From Diacronema lutheri (taxonomy: Eukaryota > Haptophyta > Pavlovophyceae > Pavlovales > Pavlovaceae): a stretch of DNA of 64,000 nt. Position numbers and translations under genes: made by a program. How positions within the stretch are numbered: position 1 is the first letter of the stretch; every line of letters starts with the position of its first letter. Shown here piece by piece: positions 60,585-64,000 of the stretch. The notes below the pieces were generated by a model, which worked only from the letters and a program-made list of their open reading frames with translations, did no database searches and had not been told where the DNA came from. The stretch is taken from assembly GCA_019448385.1 (NCBI GenBank), contig JAGTXO010000025.1, positions 1 to 64,000 of the forward strand, written 5' to 3'.

Positions 60585-63324
60585 CTAGGCGCCAAAGACG
60601 TCGTGCCGTGTGCTCAGGTCGTAACCGCGGTTGCCGAAGAACGGGACCGCGCTTTTGAGGTGCGCGGGCATGGCGGGCGTCGCCGCGAGCACAAGCTTTC
60701 GCCCGTACTCCGAGTGCTGCAGCCCGGCCTCGACGAGCGCGCCAAAGATCTTGTGGCGCATGTCGCTCAGCAGCTGGTCGTCGCGGTAGCCGCGCACGGG
60801 CGCGAAGGCACCGCCGCCGCCCTCGTCTGGCGGCGCGGCCGACGCGGCCGTCGGCTGGAGCAGCCGGCGCGCGTCCGCCTCGACGTCGGGTCGCACACGC
60901 TCAAAGAAGCCCTCCAGCGCGGCCTCGTGCTCGGCGTGCGCGCGCGCGGCCGCCTCGGCGCGCGCGCACGCCTCCACGCGCCGCGCCGCGAGCTGTGCCG
61001 CCCGGAATGCCGTCCGCTCGGCCGCGACGCGCAGCATCTCGGCGTGCCGCTCGGCGGCGACCGCCGCCTCGTCGGCTGCGAGCGCGTCGGCGGCGCGTTT
61101 GGCCGCCTCCATCTCGTCGCGGTGCGCCGCGAGCGCGACGCGCTGCCGTTGGCGCTCGACCGCCGTCTCCGCCGCGCGAGCCGCGGCGATCGCCGACTCG
61201 ACGGCGCTCCTCTGCGCGGCGTCGAGGTCGCCCTGCTCGTCCTCCGCCGCCCTCCGCTGCCGCTGCGCGCCGAGCGCCTCATGGGTCGCCGAGCGCTTCG
61301 CCTCGAGCTGGGTGCGCTCGGCGGCGCGCTCGGCGGCCGCGCTCGCCGCCGCGTCGAGCGCGCTGAGCGCGGTCGCCGCCTCCTCGGCCAGCCGCGAGCG
61401 CGCCCGCCGCGCGTCGGCGCCAAGCGCGCGCAGCCGGCGCTGGTAGGCGAGCGCGGCCGCGCTCAACTCGACGTGCGCGTCGAGCTCGGCGGCGGTGCGG
61501 TGCGGCATCAGCGTGCACAGCCGGTCGATGAGCTGCGCGCGCGGCAGGCCGGCGTACTGCGCCGACAGCTGCGCGACCAGCTCATGCTCGCCAACGGGCC
61601 AGCCTTCGAGCGCGCGCGCGCCCGCCACGCCCGTCAAGCGCGCGTGCGCGGCCGGCGGCTCGGGCGGGGGCTCGGGCGCGAGCTGTGATGCAACTACGCC
61701 TGGCGCGATGAGCTCCTCGTACGCCGCGCTGCTGTCGTGCGCCCCGCCCCCGCCCTTGCCGTCGACGTCGCCCACATCCTCACCCTCTGCCGAGCTCGCT
61801 CGACGCGCGCCGCCATCGTCAGCATGCGCGCCGCCGTCCGCGCGCTGCAGCGCGGGCAGCACGTGCGCGTACTGCGTGCGCAGCGCGGCGCGGCCTGCGT
61901 CCAGCTGCGCGTCGATCTGTGCGAAGCGCGCAAGCAGCGCCTCGGATGCCTGCCGCCGCGCCTCCGCCGCCTGAGCGGTCGCCGCCTCGACCAAGCGCGG
62001 GCCGCCCGTGTCGCCCGTGCTGCAGCCGGCCGGGTGCATGGCAGCGAGCGCGGCTGCGTCAGGCGGAGCCATGCGCGCGCTCTGCAGCGAGGCGGGCGGA
62101 AGCGCGGCGAGCTGCGCCGCCGTAGACTCCGCCGGCTGCGTCGCGCTCACCAGCAGCCGTCGGATCTCAGCGATCGCCGCGGCGCCGCCGCCGGCGGCAG
62201 CGCCCGTCGCGCACCCGAGTACGGCCGCTGCGCTCCGCACACTCCGCTGCGGCGGCTGCGCAGCAGAGCAATTCAAATCGTCTCGCTCCCAGCGGCCAAT
62301 CTCTGCGCACGCCTCGCGCACCTCCGCTTCTGCCGCGAGCGCCTCTGCTCCCAGCGCATCCGCGCGCGCCGCGAGCGCCTGCGTGATCGTGGCAACCAGA
62401 GGGCGCAGCGAAGACGGGCCCGGTTGCTGCGGCGGCTGCTGCTCCGGCGGCGGCGGCGGCGGCGGCGCGTCAGTAGGTGCGGCGGCCAGGCCGCCGCTGC
62501 CGGCGTCCGCGCGCGCGGCACGCACGGCGCCTTTGAAAAGAAGCGCGCCGGCCGCGCCGTGGCCGTGTCGCCGAGCGGCCGCCGCGCGTGGCAACTGCGC
62601 GCCGAGCAGCGCCTTGAGAGCACCGAGCTGCTCACCCAGCGCTGCGCACACGCGTCAGACGGGCGGGCGCGCGAGCAGGGGGTGCGCGGTCGGGTTGAGC
62701 TGCGCTCGTGGGCGCGCGCGCGCGCGGCGGTCGAGCTTGCCTTGCCGTGAGCGCTGCGCGCTGCGGGCCGGGCGAGCACAAGCGCAAGCGCGCACCGCTC
62801 GCCGTGCTCGCGCGCTCACGCCCGAGCTCGAGCTCGTCGCGCAGCAGCTCGGCAACCTCGTCGGCGAGCGCGCCACCGCGCATGGCGAGCAGCCGCTCGC
62901 TCAACCGCGCCTCCGCCACGTGCCGCTCGTCCGCGAGTCGCTCGGCCGCATCGTGCCAAGCGAGCTTGTGCTGCTGGCCAGAGACGGTCGACTTGCGCTG
63001 GCGCGACATACGCGCAAGCAAGTCGGCGTGGACGGCGAGGGAGGTGGAATCGGCCTTGACGGCTGCGATGCTGCGCGACATCGAGTCGATCGTCCCGCGC
63101 CCGCGCACCAATGAGTTCAAACCCTCCTTCCGCCTTCGAAGCTCCGCGGACCTCGCGTGCTGCTCGGCGGACGCGGGCGGTCGCGGCAGCGCGTTCGCCG
63201 GCTGCGCGGGTGCGAGCTGACGAGCGGCAGCAGCGCGCGGTGCTGCCCTCGGCATCGTAGGCGCCGGCGGCATCCGCCCCGCCGGCTCCTCGCGAACCGC
63301 GCCCGGCGGTTGCGGCTCTGCCAT
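60585..63324 (-). CDS. Long coiled-coil protein, possibly CCDC148-like
   Basis: Exons 62820-63324 and 60585-62641 (178-bp GT-AG intron, phase 1) give about 853 aa. An N-terminal charged block (SRQRKSTVSGQQHKLAWHDA, RLADERHVAEARLSERLLAM) precedes a long Ala/Glu/Arg coiled coil, including EAKRSATHEALGAQRQRRAA. The C-terminus departs from it: KIFGALVEAGLQHSEYGRKL and AHLKSAVPFFGNRGYDLSTR. The layout and ending recall CCDC148, a cilia-linked protein, but the similarity is weak and I give no symbol. The start Met at 63324 is 51 bp from a divergent gene. Confidence 0.6.
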
Positions 63325-63375
63325 CGGACTCGCGTTTAAAATCGTGCCTCCCTCCTCACGACGGAGAGCGGGGCT
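63325..63375. promoter_or_regulatory. 51-bp divergent promoter interval
   Basis: Between the coiled-coil (-) and FN3 (+) starts. It contains GCGTTTAAAATCGTGCC (63,331-63,347), a TTTAAA box that reads the same on both strands and could position either transcript. Confidence 0.55.
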
Positions 63376-64000
63376 GATGCCTCTCGACGCTCGACGTCGC
63401 GGCGTCGCGGCGCGCGCGCTCATGTGGGCGGCGCTGCTCCACCCGCTTGCGGCGGCGATTGCAGACGGCGGGCACAACGGTTCGCAGCCGTTCCCCGCGC
63501 CCGGCGTGCCCTCGCCGCCGCTGCTGCAGCTCGGCCCCAAAGCCGTCGACGTCGCGTGGCACCGGCCAGCGGGCGCGGCCGAAGCGCCCGTGTCGTACGA
63601 GGTGCTCGTCACGATCCAGCGCGCGCGCGACGCACCTGCCGAGCGGATCGAGCGTTCTGCCGGCCGCGAGACGCAGTTTGAGTTCTCGCCCGTGCCGAGC
63701 GGCGCGCGCACGTGCTTCCGCGTGCGCTCCGTCGGCGCAGCGGCCGCGCCCGCGCCGGGCGGCCGCGCCGATGCGCCACGCTCCGACTACTCGGACGAGA
63801 CATGCTACTCGAACTGCGAGTGCGAGAGCGCGCTTGCCCCCGCGGGTAAGGGCGGCGCGCCCGCCACGCCCGCCCGCCCGCCCACGCCCAAGCCGCCGCG
63901 GCCGGCCGGCCCGCCGACCGACGCGTTCCCCGACGACGACGATAAGTTTGGCGACGGCGCCGCGCGCGCGCGCGGCGGTGGCGGCGGCAGCTGCGCCGCG
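63376..64000 (+). CDS. Secreted fibronectin type III protein (5' part, runs off window)
   Basis: 208 codons, open to the window edge. The N-terminus is a signal peptide: basic PLDARRRGVAARA, then hydrophobic LMWAALLHPLAAAIA. An FN3-like sandwich covers residues 45-145: LQLGPKAVDVAWHRPAG, VSYEVLVTIQRARD, FEFSPVPSGARTCFRVRSVG, DYSDETCYS, with the Trp and Tyr core positions. A Cys cluster (CYSNCECES) and a Pro/Lys-rich linker follow. Probably an extracellular or cell-surface protein; the rest lies outside. Confidence 0.7.

Overview
This window is nuclear DNA from a very GC-rich, single-celled eukaryote, most likely an alga. Genes carry short spliceosomal introns (about 90-300 bp), at least two of them apparently GC-AG. 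The gene set is eukaryotic: ribosomal protein L7, GPN1, VPS37, NKAP, a CMC1-like twin CX9C protein, a SIRT1-type sirtuin, a CG-1 (CAMTA) factor and an SLC25 carrier. GC-AG introns and extreme GC suggest a haptophyte or similar lineage, but no marker gene in the window settles this. In DNA this rich in G+C most frames are open by chance, so the calls rest on domain motifs and on splice sites whose phases agree.

Left part (1-3.4 kb): a decayed minus-strand coding remnant, then two near-identical MITE-like elements in opposite orientation. Their ends are three TGTAGGG heptamers and they flank a spacer that is itself an inverted repeat. Next comes the 3' exon of a minus-strand membrane protein whose 5' exons are not visible.

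Middle (3.4-30.6 kb): what looks like one giant mobile element of about 27 kb. It holds a broken ssDNA-binding-like/Pif1 helicase gene, an intact three-exon USP-type (C19) protease gene, an intron-rich minus-strand gene that is hard to resolve, and a plus-strand reading frame of roughly 6,200 codons in three exons. That polyprotein carries two Ulp1-like (C48) protease domains with complete His/Asp/Gln/Cys sets, further C48-like stretches without the cysteine, a YqaJ/lambda-type exonuclease, a chromodomain and a C-terminal Fanzor (eukaryotic TnpB) nuclease with all three RuvC acidic residues and the zinc ribbon. This is the most interesting content of the window.

Right part (31-64 kb): compact, apparently intact host genes. 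In order: CAMTA (+), sirtuin (+), DsbA-like (-), tRNA-Met (-), importin-beta-like (+), TauE/SafE permease (-), HD hydrolase fused to a CoaD-like nucleotidyltransferase (-), NKAP (+), PX protein (-), tail-anchored FKBP (+), mitochondrial carrier (-), CMC1-like (+), VPS37 (-), F-box/ankyrin (+), GPN1 (-), RPL7 (+), hnRNP Q/R-like (-), unknown membrane protein (+), NPPY methyltransferase (-), coiled-coil protein (-) and a secreted FN3 protein (+) that runs off the end. From 43.5 kb onward the strands alternate almost perfectly, and divergent start codons lie only 9-221 bp apart, so neighbours must share promoters. Long poly-C runs sit inside several introns, on the coding strand and toward the 3' splice site.
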